A stretch of 64,000 bases of DNA from Streptomyces sp. CB01373. GTDB lineage: Bacteria > Actinomycetota > Actinomycetes > Streptomycetales > Streptomycetaceae. The notes under the pieces were generated by a model. It did no database searches. It was not told the DNA's origin and saw only the letters and a list, made by a program, of their open reading frames with translations. The position numbers were made by a program, and so were the translations under genes. This document shows positions 43,075 to 52,740 of this stretch, one piece after another (within the stretch, counting starts at the first letter, position 1; every line of letters begins with the position of its first letter). Where the stretch lies: NCBI RefSeq assembly GCF_002803075.1, contig NZ_NNBK01000015.1:1-64000 (forward strand), read 5' to 3'.

Positions 43075-45288
43075 ATGGCTACGACAGTTCTCGACCCGAC
43101 CGCCGCAGGGGCCGACCGCCGAGCGCGCTGGAGAGCGCCGGCGGGCCAGCCGGCGTATGCGCGCCCCGCGCTGCTGGTCATCACCGTGCTGGCCGCCGTG
43201 CTTTACGCCTGGGGGATCAACCACAGCCAGTACCACACGTTCTACGCCAACGCCGTCCGCAGCATGTCGGAGAGCTGGAAGGCCTTCTTCTACGGGTCTT
43301 TCGACCCTGGAAATTCCATTACGCTCGACAAACTGCCTGGATTCCTCTGGCCACAGGCACTCTCCGTCCGCATCTTCGGATTCCACCCCTGGGCACTGGT
43401 TCTTCCTCAGGTCATCGAGGGCGTGGCGAGCCTGCTGGTCCTGTACCGGTTGGTGCGGCGCTGGGCCGGAGTCGAGGCAGCGCTCATCGCCGCCACGGCG
43501 TTTCTGCTGACCCCGGTGGCCGTGGGGCTCTTCCGGACTGCCGTCGAGGACCCCGCCTTCACCCTGTGCGTGCTGCTGGCGGCCGAGGCGACCCAGCGGG
43601 CCGCCCGGAACGGCCGGCTGCGCCCGCTGCTGTTCGCCGGGGTGTGGGTCGGTCTCGGCTTCCAGGCCAAGATGCTGGAGGCGTGGGCGGTGCTTCCCGC
43701 GCTCGCCCTCGTCTATCTGCTGTCGGCACCGATCGTGCTGCGCAGGCGGCTGGCGCACCTGGGCGTGTCCGGGCTGGTGATGGCCGCGGTCTCGATGTCC
43801 TGGATGATCGCCGTCACCCTCACTCCGGCCAAGGACCGGCCCTATGTCGACGGCACCACCGACAACTCCGCCTTCAGCATGGTCGTCGGCTACAACTTCC
43901 TCAACCGCTTCTCCTCGCTCGGTGTCAGCGCGGCCTCCACGGGCAGCGTGAGCGCGACACGGAACGGCGGAGGCGGCCACGGCAGCATCGCCGACCGTGA
44001 AACCAGTACGAATGGTGCTTCGCAGGGCGGCCAGAGCGCGGGTTCGGTCACCCATGTGCCGGCAACCCCGACGAGCGAGGCCCGCCAGGCCGGGTCCGGC
44101 GGCAGGGGCGGCGACCAGGACGGCTGGTCGAAGATGTTCGGCAGGTCGCTCGCCTCGCAGACCGGCTGGCTCTACCCGATCGCCGCTGTCGCCATCGCCT
44201 GCGGTGTGCTGTGGCGCCGGGGCCGGCCACGCACCGACCGGATCCGCGCCGGATCCCTCCTGTGGGGTACCTGGCTGGCCACGTACTTCCTGGTGTTCAG
44301 CGCGGGCAGCGTCGCTGGCCACACGTACTACATGGGCGTCATCGCCGTACCGCTCGCCGCGCTCACCGGCGGCGGCGTCGCACTGATGTGGCGTGCATAC
44401 CGTGCGGGCGGCCCCCGCGCGTGGGCGCTGCCGGGCGCGGTGGCGGCCACGGCGGCGTGGAGCGCGTATCTCGCCGGCGAGTTCCCGTCGTTCCTGCCCT
44501 GGCTGGCACCCGCCGTGGGGCTGCTCGGCCTGGGGGCCGTCGTCCTGCTGGTGCTGGGCCGTCGGGGCCGTGGCGCCTCCGGCGGCAGGCTCGCCCTCGC
44601 CGGGCTGGCCACGTCCCTCGCCGCGCTGCTGTTCGCGCCGAGCGCGTGGGCGGTGCAGGTCTTCAACCCCGCGTACGCCAGTTCCGGCAGGGGCGCGGTC
44701 GGCCCGTCCGGCAAGCACCGCGGCCACCGCTCGGTGACGTCGGCGGGCGGCCGGACGGGGCAGCGCCCCCGGACCAGTGCCGGCAGCAGTGGGGAGACCC
44801 AGGGCGCGCCCGGCGCGCCGGGTGGCGCGGGTGGCTTCAACGTCCTCCAGGACGACGACCGACTCACCGTGGCCCAGAGGGAGTTGCTCCGGTACGCCAC
44901 CTCGCACCAGGGCTCGGCCGCCTACGTCTTCGCCACGACCGGCTGGAGGCGCGCCTCTCCCTACATCCTCTCCACCGGTGCCCATGTCCTGCCGTTGGGC
45001 GGCTACAGCGGCGATGTGCCGTTCCCGACCGAGGCGCAGTTCCGGCACCTGGTCGCCTCCGGCAAGCTCCGGTACATGCTGCTGAGCGGCGGCGGTCGCG
45101 ACACGGGCGCCCTGTCCGGCAACGGCACCGGCAACGGCACCGGTGCCACGCAGATCACCGCCTGGGTCCGGTCCGCCTGCACCCCCGTACCGGCCTCCAC
45201 TTACGGCGGAACGGAATCCGCCGGCGCCACGGAACCGTCCGGCGCAACGGGCGAGGCGCTGTACCGATGCACCTCCGGCGCCGCGTGA
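43075..45288 (+). CDS. GT39-type membrane glycosyltransferase
   Basis: 737 residues. About ten spans begin with ARPALLVITVLAAVLYAWGI and include the GT39/ArnT signature near residues 60-115 (MSESWKAFFYGSFDPGNSIT, LDKLPGFLWPQALSVRIFGF) with a catalytic-type Asp in DP/LDK loops. Two hydrophilic low-complexity insertions (about 300-350, SATRNGGGGHGSIADRETST; about 540-590) divide the spans, and a soluble C-terminal domain (about 600-737) follows. Such enzymes transfer mannose or other sugars from polyprenyl phosphate to proteins or cell-wall glycans. It is a stand-alone gene on the plus strand. Confidence 0.85.
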   Translation: MATTVLDPTAAGADRRARWRAPAGQPAYARPALLVITVLAAVLYAWGINHSQYHTFYANAVRSMSESWKAFFYGSFDPGNSITLDKLPGFLWPQALSVRIFGFHPWALVLPQVIEGVASLLVLYRLVRRWAGVEAALIAATAFLLTPVAVGLFRTAVEDPAFTLCVLLAAEATQRAARNGRLRPLLFAGVWVGLGFQAKMLEAWAVLPALALVYLLSAPIVLRRRLAHLGVSGLVMAAVSMSWMIAVTLTPAKDRPYVDGTTDNSAFSMVVGYNFLNRFSSLGVSAASTGSVSATRNGGGGHGSIADRETSTNGASQGGQSAGSVTHVPATPTSEARQAGSGGRGGDQDGWSKMFGRSLASQTGWLYPIAAVAIACGVLWRRGRPRTDRIRAGSLLWGTWLATYFLVFSAGSVAGHTYYMGVIAVPLAALTGGGVALMWRAYRAGGPRAWALPGAVAATAAWSAYLAGEFPSFLPWLAPAVGLLGLGAVVLLVLGRRGRGASGGRLALAGLATSLAALLFAPSAWAVQVFNPAYASSGRGAVGPSGKHRGHRSVTSAGGRTGQRPRTSAGSSGETQGAPGAPGGAGGFNVLQDDDRLTVAQRELLRYATSHQGSAAYVFATTGWRRASPYILSTGAHVLPLGGYSGDVPFPTEAQFRHLVASGKLRYMLLSGGGRDTGALSGNGTGNGTGATQITAWVRSACTPVPASTYGGTESAGATEPSGATGEALYRCTSGAA

Positions 45289-45595
45289 ACCGCCCCCGGC
45301 CGCCGCGACCAGCCGCCCCGGAGACCCTCCGTGTTCATGGGGTTCGGTGAAGCACCACCGCGGCGCGCGCGTACTCCTGCTCCCCCACCCCGCCGGTGGC
45401 GGGCGGCCTGTGGTCCAGGTGCGCGGCGGGCAGCCGGGCGCGGAAGGTCGCGTCGACGGCGGCGGGTGCGCTGCGCGAGGCCTGCGCCGGCGTCCGCGTC
45501 GGCCGCAGCCTCGTCGAGCATGGCGCGCGCCGGCCGGGCCCCGCTGAACGGCGCCGGATCACCGATATGCACCTTGGAGGCGAATTCCGGGTCCG
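45289..45595. other. Stretch with no supported gene
   Basis: Minus-strand frames here (for example one reading EFASKVHIGDPAPFSGARPA) look partly protein-like but none has a credible start or family. They may be remnants of a gene between the glycosyltransferase and the regulator. Confidence 0.35.
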
Positions 45596-46333
45596 CTACA
45601 GGTCCAGTTGCGCCCGCAGCCACTCCTCCACCTCGCCCACGTGCGCGGCCGCGGCTGCCCGTGCGGCCTCCGGGTCCCGGGCGGTCAGTGCCCGGTGGAT
45701 CGCGGCGTGTTCGCGGCGGGTCCGGGCAAAGGCCCCCTCCTCCTGGTAGCCGCGCCAGACGCGGGCGCGGAAGGTGCGTGAGGACAGGCCGTCCAGGATC
45801 GCGGCCATCGTCTCGTTGCCCGCGGCCATCGCGATCTCCTGGTGGAAGGCGAGGTCGTGGGCGAGGATCTCCTCCGGATCGTCGGTGGTGTTCATCGCCG
45901 TCAGGTGCTTCTCCACCTCGGCAAGCTGGTCCGGGGTGATCCGGGCCGCCGCCAGCGCGGTCGCCGTCGACTCCAGGATGCGGCGCACCTCGAGCAGCTC
46001 CACCAGGCGCGGGCCGCGGGAGAGGTCTGCGACCACGCCGAACGTCTCCAGCAGGTCACCGGCCTCCAGCCGAGTGACGTAGGTGCCCGAGCCGTGCCGG
46101 GCGTCCAGCACGCCGAGCACGGTCAGCGCGCGGATCGCCTCACGCATAGAACTGCGGGAGATGCCCAGCTGCGCCGCGAGGTCCCGCTCGGTGGGCAGGC
46201 GTTGCCCTGGCTCCAGCAGTCCTTCGGCGATCATCGCCTTGATCTGGTCGATGGCGCGCTGCGTCACCGTGCCCTTCTGCGGAGCGGCCGCGGTGCTCTC
46301 CGGTTCCGTCTCCCCCGCAGCGGTTTCGTCCAC
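45596..46333 (-). CDS. FadR-type GntR regulator of the sugar operon
   Basis: 245 residues. Winged helix at about 23-90 (GTVTQRAIDQIKAMIAEGLL, RLPTERDLAAQLGISRSSMR, EAIRALTVLGVLDARHGSGT) and a helical FCD ligand domain to the end (RLVELLEVRRILESTATALA, then DLAFHQEIAMAAGNETMAAI). It is divergent from the sugar ABC transporter genes, and a perfect TGGTC-type palindrome (46376-46388) lies between them. It should sense a sugar acid or pathway intermediate and repress the 46.5-53.6 kb genes and itself. Confidence 0.9.
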   Translation of the reverse strand: MDETAAGETEPESTAAAPQKGTVTQRAIDQIKAMIAEGLLEPGQRLPTERDLAAQLGISRSSMREAIRALTVLGVLDARHGSGTYVTRLEAGDLLETFGVVADLSRGPRLVELLEVRRILESTATALAAARITPDQLAEVEKHLTAMNTTDDPEEILAHDLAFHQEIAMAAGNETMAAILDGLSSRTFRARVWRGYQEEGAFARTRREHAAIHRALTARDPEAARAAAAAHVGEVEEWLRAQLDL

Positions 46334-46375
46334 GCCACTCCTCCTGTCGCCGTGCGCCGCAGTTTAGTCATCGAT

Positions 46376-46388
46376 GTGGTCCGACCAC
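46376..46388. promoter_or_regulatory. FadR-type operator palindrome
   Basis: GTGGTCCGACCAC is a perfect 6+1+6 palindrome of the TGGTN3ACCA class used by FadR-family regulators. It lies 43 bp upstream of the regulator start. A degenerate second half-site, GTGGTCTGAT (46440-46449), overlaps the probable promoter of the transporter genes. Confidence 0.7.
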
Positions 46389-46494
46389 TGCGGCTGGCAA
46401 GTAGCAAATATCGGCTCCGAAGGGTGTTGTGGGCGCCAAGTGGTCTGATAAATATGCGTCAACTGCTCGATTTCGCTCGATGAGGAGCCGACAC

Positions 46495-47604
46495 ATGGCC
46501 GGCAACACAGCGCGGAACGGACGGCAAGACAGGCGGCGCGAGGACAGGCGGCGGCAGGACAGGCGATTCCCCTCGTGGGCGGTGCGCGCGACAGCCGCGG
46601 CCGCCTGCGGCACCCTGGCGCTCACGGCATGCGGCAGCACCAAGGACAGCGGCGCGACGGGCGCCAAAGGCGACGGCAAGGTCGGGGTGATCCTGCCCCT
46701 GCTCACCTCGCCGTTCTGGCAGTCGTACAACGACTACGTGCCGAAGATGGCCACGTCCCAGGGTGTCGACGCACTGAAGACAGTCAACTCCAACAGCGAC
46801 CCCTCGCAGCAGATCACCGACATCAACAACGAGCTCAACCAGGGCGTGAAGGGCCTCGTCGTCGCCCCGCTGGACAGCGCCGCCATCCAGGCCGGACTCG
46901 ACCAGGCCGAGCGCAAGGGCGTCCCCGTGGTCGCCGTCGACGTGGCACCCGACAAGGGCAAGGTCGCCATGGTCGTGCGGGCGGACAACGTCGCCTACGG
47001 CGAGAAGGCCTGCCAGTACCTGGGCGCGCACATCGGCTCGGGCAAGGTCGTGCAGATCATGGGCGACCTGGCCTCGGTCAACGGCCGCGACCGCTCGGAG
47101 GCGTTCCGTTCCTGCGTGCGGAAGAACTTCCCCAAGTTGAAGGTGCTGGAGATCCCCGCCAAGTGGGAGTCCGACACGGCCGCCTCCAAGCTCGACACGC
47201 TCCTGAACGCCAACCCCGACATCAGGGGCATCTACATGCAGGCGGGTGGCGTATACCTCGCGCCCACCCTGCAGACCCTGAAGTCCAAGAAGATGCTGAA
47301 GACGGCGGGCACGGCCGGGCACATCGTCGTCGTCTCCAACGACGGCATCCCGCAGGAGTACGAGGCCATCCGCAAGGGTGAGATCGACGCCACCGTCTCG
47401 CAGCCCGCCGACGCCTACGCCAAGTACGGCATGTACTACATCAAGGCGGCGATGCAGGGCAGGACGTTCAAGCCGGGGCCCACCGACCACGGCTCCACGA
47501 TCGTCACGCTGCCCAGCGGCATCCTGGAGGACCAGTTGCCCGCCCCACTGGTCACCAAGGACAACGTCGACGACCCCGAACTCTGGGGCAACACGGTCCG
47601 ATGA
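46495..47604 (+). CDS. Sugar ABC transporter substrate-binding protein
   Basis: 369 residues from ATG 46495 (GAGGAG upstream); ATG 46480 and 46429 are in-frame alternatives. A long basic lead precedes a lipobox LTACGS, so it is lipid-anchored. The periplasmic-binding fold is type I (RbsB-like): KVGVILPLLTSPFWQSYNDY, VKGLVVAPLDSAAIQAGLDQ, VPVVAVDVAP, HIVVVSNDGIPQEYEAIRKG. It is the first gene of a transporter operon; its stop overlaps the ATPase start (ATGA). The substrate is probably L-fucose or another sugar, by gene context. Confidence 0.85.
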   Translation: MAGNTARNGRQDRRREDRRRQDRRFPSWAVRATAAAACGTLALTACGSTKDSGATGAKGDGKVGVILPLLTSPFWQSYNDYVPKMATSQGVDALKTVNSNSDPSQQITDINNELNQGVKGLVVAPLDSAAIQAGLDQAERKGVPVVAVDVAPDKGKVAMVVRADNVAYGEKACQYLGAHIGSGKVVQIMGDLASVNGRDRSEAFRSCVRKNFPKLKVLEIPAKWESDTAASKLDTLLNANPDIRGIYMQAGGVYLAPTLQTLKSKKMLKTAGTAGHIVVVSNDGIPQEYEAIRKGEIDATVSQPADAYAKYGMYYIKAAMQGRTFKPGPTDHGSTIVTLPSGILEDQLPAPLVTKDNVDDPELWGNTVR

Positions 47605-49112
47605 GCGGCTCCGACACCACGCCGCTGGTTCAGGCGCGGGGCATCGTCAAGCGCTACGGGCCCACCGTCGCCCTCGCCGACGGCCGGCTCACCGTCCTGC
47701 CCGGCGAGTCCCACGCCCTCGTCGGCCGCAACGGCGCCGGCAAGTCCACCCTCGTCGCCGTGCTCACCGGTCTCCAGGCCCCCGACGAGGGCGAGGTCCG
47801 CTTCGACGGGGAGTCCGCGCCCGCGCTCACCGACCGCGACGCCTGGCGCCGAAAGGTCGCCTGTGTGTACCAGAAGCCGACGGTCGTCCCCGAACTGACG
47901 GTCGCCGAGAACCTGTTCATCAACCGCCAGCCCACGGGCCGCGGACGCCTCATCAGCTGGCGCCGGCTGAGACAGCAGGCCGCCGACCTCCTCGACACCT
48001 GGGACGTGCGGGTCGACCCGGAGGCCCGTACCCGCGAACTCAAGGTCGAGGAACGGCAGATGGTCGAGATCGTTCGGGCGCTGAGCTTCGGCGCGCGGTT
48101 CATCGTCCTCGACGAGCCGACCGCCCAGCTCGACAACCGCGAGATCGAGCGGCTGTTCACGCGGATGCGCGCCCTTCAGGACTCCGGCGTCACCTTCCTG
48201 TTCATCTCACACCATCTCCAGGAGGTCTACGAGGTCTGCCAGACCGTCACCGTGCTGCGCGACGCCCGATGGATCACGACAGCGCCGGTCGCCGGCCTGT
48301 CGCGCGCGGCCCTGGTGGAGGCGATGGCGGGAGAGTCGGTCCCGGAGCACGAGCGCGGGCACGCACACGACGCGGACGCCGTCGGCACTCCCGTGGTGCT
48401 CGACGCGCGCGGGCTCACCTCCGAGGCCTACGCGCACGTGGACCTCACCGTCCGCGGTGGCGAGGTCGTCGGACTCGCCGGCTCCAGCGGCAGCGGCAAG
48501 ATCGAGCTGGCCGAGACCTTCGCCGGACTGCACACCCCGACCGGCGGGACCGCCGAACTCGACGGCAGGAAGCTGCCGTTCGGCGATGTGCGGGCCGCGC
48601 TCAGGTCGGGTGTCGGCTGTGTGCCCCGCGACCGGCACGAACAGGGTCTGGTCGCCGGCATGACGGTCGGCGACAACGCCACCATGAGCGTGCTGGACCG
48701 GCTCGGCCGCTTCGGCTTCGTCTCCACCGACACCAGACGCGGTGTCGCCGGCGGACTGATCGAGCGCCTCGGTATCCACACCGAGGGCCCCGACCAGCCG
48801 GTGGCGGACCTGTCCGGCGGCAACGCGCAGAAGGTCGTCATGGCCCGCGCCCTGGCCTCCGACCCGCGGCTGCTGGTGCTCATCAACCCCACCGCGGGCG
48901 TCGACGTGAAGTCCAAGGAGTCCCTGCTGGCGCGGATGGACAACGCCCGCGAGGACGGCACCGCCGTGCTCGTCGTGTCCGACGAACTCGACGACCTGCG
49001 CCGCTGCGACCGCGTCCTCGTCCTCTTCCACGGCCGCGTCGTAGCCGAACACCCGGCGGGCTGGCGCGACCACGAGCTCATCGCCTCCATCGAAGGAGTG
49101 GACCATGGCTGA
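47601..49112 (+). CDS. Sugar ABC transporter ATP-binding protein (two NBDs)
   Basis: 503 residues with two ATPase domains as in RbsA/MglA. The first has Walker A GRNGAGKST (about 40-48), a degenerate signature (LKVEERQMVEIVRAL) and Walker B FIVLDEPTAQL. The second has a degenerate Walker A (GSSGSGKIELAETFAG), signature LSGGNAQKVVMARAL and Walker B LVLINPTAGVDVKS. Asymmetric NBDs are normal in this family, and the canonical LSGGQ is only in the second half. It overlaps its neighbours on both sides (ATGA, and 8 bp with the permease), so the three are coupled. Confidence 0.9.
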   Translation: MSGSDTTPLVQARGIVKRYGPTVALADGRLTVLPGESHALVGRNGAGKSTLVAVLTGLQAPDEGEVRFDGESAPALTDRDAWRRKVACVYQKPTVVPELTVAENLFINRQPTGRGRLISWRRLRQQAADLLDTWDVRVDPEARTRELKVEERQMVEIVRALSFGARFIVLDEPTAQLDNREIERLFTRMRALQDSGVTFLFISHHLQEVYEVCQTVTVLRDARWITTAPVAGLSRAALVEAMAGESVPEHERGHAHDADAVGTPVVLDARGLTSEAYAHVDLTVRGGEVVGLAGSSGSGKIELAETFAGLHTPTGGTAELDGRKLPFGDVRAALRSGVGCVPRDRHEQGLVAGMTVGDNATMSVLDRLGRFGFVSTDTRRGVAGGLIERLGIHTEGPDQPVADLSGGNAQKVVMARALASDPRLLVLINPTAGVDVKSKESLLARMDNAREDGTAVLVVSDELDDLRRCDRVLVLFHGRVVAEHPAGWRDHELIASIEGVDHG

Positions 49113-50133
49113 CACCAGGGCGGCCGCGCCGCTCGCGCCGCCGCGCGCCACCGCCGCGGGATCGGCCAGGACGGTCCTGCTGCGCCGGGCCCGCGAACTC
49201 GCTCTGTTGCCCGCGCTGTTGCTGCTGATGGTGCTCGGCACGGTCGTCAACGACTCGTTCCTCACCGAGCGCAACCTGATCTCGATCCTCGGCGCCTCCG
49301 CCGCCCTCGCCATGGTGGTGCTCGCCGAGTCGCTGGTGCTGATCACCGGCAAGTTCGACCTGTCCCTGGAGTCGGTCGTCGGTATCGCACCGGCCGTGGG
49401 CGCCCTCCTCGTGCTCCCCTCGGACCAGACCGGATGGGGCGTGACGTTCCCGGCGCCGCTCGCCCTGCTCGCGATCCTGGTGGTGGGCGCGGTCGTCGGC
49501 CTCTTCAACGGTGTCCTCGTCGTCAGGTTCAAGCTCAACGCCTTCATCGTGACCCTGGCGATGCTGATCGTGCTGCGCGGTCTGCTGGTCGGTGTCACCA
49601 AGGGCAAGACGCTGTTCGGCATGCCCGACAGCTTCTACTCCCTGGCAACCACCACCTTCCTGGCCGTCCCTCTGTCGGTGTGGCTGGCCGCCGTCGCCTT
49701 CGCGGTCGCCGGGCTGTTGCTCAAGTACCACCGCGTCGGACGAGCCCTGTACGCCATCGGCGGCAACGCGGAGGCGGCCCGCGCGGCCGGCATCCGCGTC
49801 GAGCGGGTCATGCTCGGCGTGTTCGTCGTCGCCGGCGTCCTGGCCTCGGCCGGCGGGATCATGCAGACCGGCTACGTCGGCGCGATCAGCGCCAACCAGG
49901 GCCAGAACATGATCTTCACAGTGTTCGCGGCAGCGGTGATCGGCGGCATCAGCCTGGACGGCGGCAAGGGCACCATGTTCGGCGCCCTGACCGGCGTACT
50001 CCTGCTCGGCGTCGTGCAGAACCTGCTCACCCTCGCCCAGGTGCCGTCGTTCTGGATCCAGGCCATCTACGGCGGAATCATTCTGGTCGCGCTCATGATC
50101 GCCCGTGTGACGACGGGCCGCGCCCAGGACTGA
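49105..50133 (+). CDS. Sugar ABC transporter permease
   Basis: 342 residues of the RbsC/BPD_transp_2 family with about nine hydrophobic spans ([40 protein letters not shown] and others). The family motifs [20 protein letters not shown] and [20 protein letters not shown] are present. The start overlaps the ATPase gene. It completes the importer encoded at 46.5-50.1 kb. Confidence 0.9.
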   Translation: MADTRAAAPLAPPRATAAGSARTVLLRRARELALLPALLLLMVLGTVVNDSFLTERNLISILGASAALAMVVLAESLVLITGKFDLSLESVVGIAPAVGALLVLPSDQTGWGVTFPAPLALLAILVVGAVVGLFNGVLVVRFKLNAFIVTLAMLIVLRGLLVGVTKGKTLFGMPDSFYSLATTTFLAVPLSVWLAAVAFAVAGLLLKYHRVGRALYAIGGNAEAARAAGIRVERVMLGVFVVAGVLASAGGIMQTGYVGAISANQGQNMIFTVFAAAVIGGISLDGGKGTMFGALTGVLLLGVVQNLLTLAQVPSFWIQAIYGGIILVALMIARVTTGRAQD

Positions 50134-50170
50134 CCCGCCGGTTCCCCCGTCACCGACCGAAAGGCCATCC

Positions 50171-51511
50171 GTGTCTGCGACGCCCGCCCGCATCATCGCG
50201 GTCGACACCCACGACATCCGCTTCCCCACCTCGCGCGAGCTCGACGGCTCCGACGCCATGAACCCGGACCCCGACTACTCGGCGGCCTATGTCGTGCTGC
50301 GCACGGACGAGGACGGCGGAGCGGAGGGACACGGCTTCACCTTCACCATCGGACGGGGCAACGACGTCCAGGTCGCCGCGATCCACGCGCTGCGCCACCA
50401 CGTGGTCGGACGCCTGGTAGACGACGTGTGCGGCGACCCCGGCTCGCTGTTCCGGGACCTGATCGGAGACAGTCAACTGCGCTGGCTGGGACCGGAGAAG
50501 GGCGTGATGCACATGGCGATCGGCGCGGTCGTCAACGCCGTGTGGGACCTCGCCGCCAAGCGCGCGCGGCAGCCCCTGTGGCAGTTGCTCGCCAAGGCCG
50601 ACCCCGAGTGGCTGGTGAGCCAGATCGACTTCCGCTACATCACCGACGCGCTCACCCCCGAGGAGGCGCTCCAGATCCTGCGCCGTGGCCGGGAGGGCGC
50701 GAAGGAGCGCACGACGCGCCTGCTCCAGCGTGGCTACCCCGCCTACACGACCTCGGCGGGCTGGCTCGGCTACGACGACGACAAGCTCAGCCGACTCGCC
50801 GCCCAGGCCGTTGCCGACGGATTCACCCAGATCAAGCTGAAGGTCGGTGCGGACCTTGACGACGACGTGCGCCGCTGCCGGGTGGCCCGGACGGTCGTCG
50901 GGCCGGACGTCCGCATCGCCATCGACGCCAACCAGCGCTGGGGCGTGGCCGAGGCGATCCGCTGGACCCGGGCGCTCGCCGCGTTCGCCCCGTACTGGAT
51001 CGAGGAGCCCACCAGCCCCGACGACATCCTCGCCCACGCGGCGGTCCGCAAGGCCGTGGCCCCGGTGAAGGTCGCCACCGGCGAGCACGTGCACAACCGC
51101 ATCGTCTTCAAGCAGATGCTCCAGGCAGGCGCCCTCGACGTGCTCCAGATCGACGCGGCGCGCGTCGCCGGCGTCAACGAGAACCTCGCGATCCTGCTGC
51201 TGGCCGCCAAGTACGGAGTCCCCGTCTGCCCGCACGCGGGCGGGGTCGGCCTGTGCGAACTGGTGCAGCATCTGTCGATGTTCGACTACGTCGCGGTCTC
51301 CGGCACCACCGAGGACCGGGTGATCGAGTACGTCGACCACCTCCACGAGCACTTCCTGAACCCGGTGGTGATCCAGGACGGTCACTACGCGGCCCCCACC
51401 GCCCCGGGCTTCTCGGCCGCCATGCGACCGGAGTCCATAGCGCGCTACACGTTCCCCGGCGGCACCTTCTGGGCCACCGACCCCGACCTGCAGAAGGGAC
51501 ATGCGGCATGA
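50171..51511 (+). CDS. L-fuconate dehydratase
   Basis: 446 residues from GTG 50171. It belongs to the enolase superfamily, mandelate-racemase group, and matches L-fuconate dehydratase in length and in its start, [20 protein letters not shown]. The [10 protein letters not shown] and [20 protein letters not shown] segments, the KxK base IKLKVG, the metal site AIDANQRWG / [11 protein letters not shown] / GEHVHN and the [12 protein letters not shown] loop are all present. It dehydrates L-fuconate to 2-keto-3-deoxy-L-fuconate in the cytoplasm. It follows the transporter by 37 bp and overlaps the next gene by 4 bp. Confidence 0.9.
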   Translation: MSATPARIIAVDTHDIRFPTSRELDGSDAMNPDPDYSAAYVVLRTDEDGGAEGHGFTFTIGRGNDVQVAAIHALRHHVVGRLVDDVCGDPGSLFRDLIGDSQLRWLGPEKGVMHMAIGAVVNAVWDLAAKRARQPLWQLLAKADPEWLVSQIDFRYITDALTPEEALQILRRGREGAKERTTRLLQRGYPAYTTSAGWLGYDDDKLSRLAAQAVADGFTQIKLKVGADLDDDVRRCRVARTVVGPDVRIAIDANQRWGVAEAIRWTRALAAFAPYWIEEPTSPDDILAHAAVRKAVAPVKVATGEHVHNRIVFKQMLQAGALDVLQIDAARVAGVNENLAILLLAAKYGVPVCPHAGGVGLCELVQHLSMFDYVAVSGTTEDRVIEYVDHLHEHFLNPVVIQDGHYAAPTAPGFSAAMRPESIARYTFPGGTFWATDPDLQKGHAA

Positions 51512-52263
51512 GCGACTTCCAGGGACTCAGGGCTCTGGTGACGGGAGGCGCCTCCGGCATCGGCAGGGCGAGTGCCGAACTCCTCGCCGAGCGGGGCGCG
51601 CAGGTCGCCGTCCTGGACCTGGACCCGTCGTCCGTGGCGAAGCCGCTGCTCGCCTTCCGTGCCGACGTCACCGACGACACCTCGGTGCGCGGGGCCGTCG
51701 AGCAGGCCGCCGAGGCCCTTGGGGGACTCGACGTCCTGGTGAACAACGCCGGCATCGGCGCCCAGGGCACCGTCGAGGACAACGACGACGAGGAGTGGCG
51801 CCGCGTCTTCGACGTCAACGTCCTCGGCATGGTCCGCACCGCCCGCGCCGCCCTGCCGCATCTGCGCGGCTCCTCGCACGCGGCGATCGTCAACACCTGC
51901 TCCATCGCGGCCACCGCGGGACTGCCGCAGCGCGCCCTGTACAGCGCCACCAAGGGCGCCGTGTACTCGCTGACCCTGGCCATGGCCGCCGACCACGTCC
52001 GCGAGGGCATCCGCGTCAACTGCGTCAACCCCGGCACGGTGGACACACCGTGGGTCGGCCGCCTGCTGGACGCCGCTCCCGACCCGGCCGCCGAGCGCGC
52101 CGCACTTCAGGCCCGCCAGCCCACCGGCCGGCTCGTCACCGCCGCCGAAGTCGCGGGCGCCATCGCTTATTTGGCCGGTCCCCTGTCCGGCGCCACGACC
52201 GGTACCGCACTCGCCGTCGACGGCGGCATGCAGGGCCTGCGGCTGCGCCCGGCGGTCCGGTGA
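51508..52263 (+). CDS. Short-chain dehydrogenase of the fucose pathway
   Basis: 251 residues from ATG 51508 (ATGA overlap with the dehydratase). The classical SDR motifs are seen: [20 protein letters not shown], the serine in NTCSIAA, the active YSATKGA and the C-terminal DGGMQG. NAD versus NADP is not clear; LDLDPSS after the Gly motif suggests NAD. In L-fucose pathways SDRs act as L-fucose dehydrogenase or 2-keto-3-deoxy-L-fuconate dehydrogenase; which one applies here cannot be told. Confidence 0.85.
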   Translation: MSDFQGLRALVTGGASGIGRASAELLAERGAQVAVLDLDPSSVAKPLLAFRADVTDDTSVRGAVEQAAEALGGLDVLVNNAGIGAQGTVEDNDDEEWRRVFDVNVLGMVRTARAALPHLRGSSHAAIVNTCSIAATAGLPQRALYSATKGAVYSLTLAMAADHVREGIRVNCVNPGTVDTPWVGRLLDAAPDPAAERAALQARQPTGRLVTAAEVAGAIAYLAGPLSGATTGTALAVDGGMQGLRLRPAVR

Positions 52264-52425
52264 CCGCCCTGAGCCGCAGCGGTGTCGAGGCCGGCCCAGC
52301 CTTCTGATCAGTGCCGGCTCTGCTGCCGAAGTCCGCTACTACACAGAGCAGTTCGCAATCCACGTCCCCGTCGCCTTCTGTGGGGAAGTACGCGAGACGG
52401 GCCTACCGCCCACCGAGGAGACCTC

Positions 52426-52740
52426 ATGAGAGTCGCCCTGCACACCAAGGTCAGGCCCGACCGGATCACCGACTACGAGGCCGCGCACCGGGAGGTCCCG
52501 GCCGAGCTGACCGCCGCCATCCGCGCCGCCGGGGCCACCTCCTGGACGATCTGGCGCAGCGGCACCGACCTCTTCCACCTATTGGAGTGCGAGGACTACC
52601 CCCGCCTCCTCGCCCAACTGGAGCGGCTGCCGGCCAACGTCGCCTGGCAGGCACGCATGGCCGAGCTGCTCGACGTCGTGCACGACTACTCCCGCGGGGG
52701 CGTCGACGCGGGGCTGCCCGTCGTGTGGGAGCTGCCGTGA
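52426..52740 (+). CDS. Sugar mutarotase (RhaM/DUF718 type)
   Basis: 104 residues from ATG 52426 with GAGGAG upstream. It fits the L-rhamnose/L-fucose mutarotase family: MRVALHTKVRPDRITDYEAA, then VPAELTAAIRAAGATSWTIW (with the RHxx-like H-x-x and SW-IW core) and LFHLLECEDYPRLLAQLERL. It would interconvert the anomers of the sugar before oxidation. A 162-bp gap separates it from the SDR and its end overlaps the lactonase start (GTGA). Confidence 0.85.
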   Translation: MRVALHTKVRPDRITDYEAAHREVPAELTAAIRAAGATSWTIWRSGTDLFHLLECEDYPRLLAQLERLPANVAWQARMAELLDVVHDYSRGGVDAGLPVVWELP

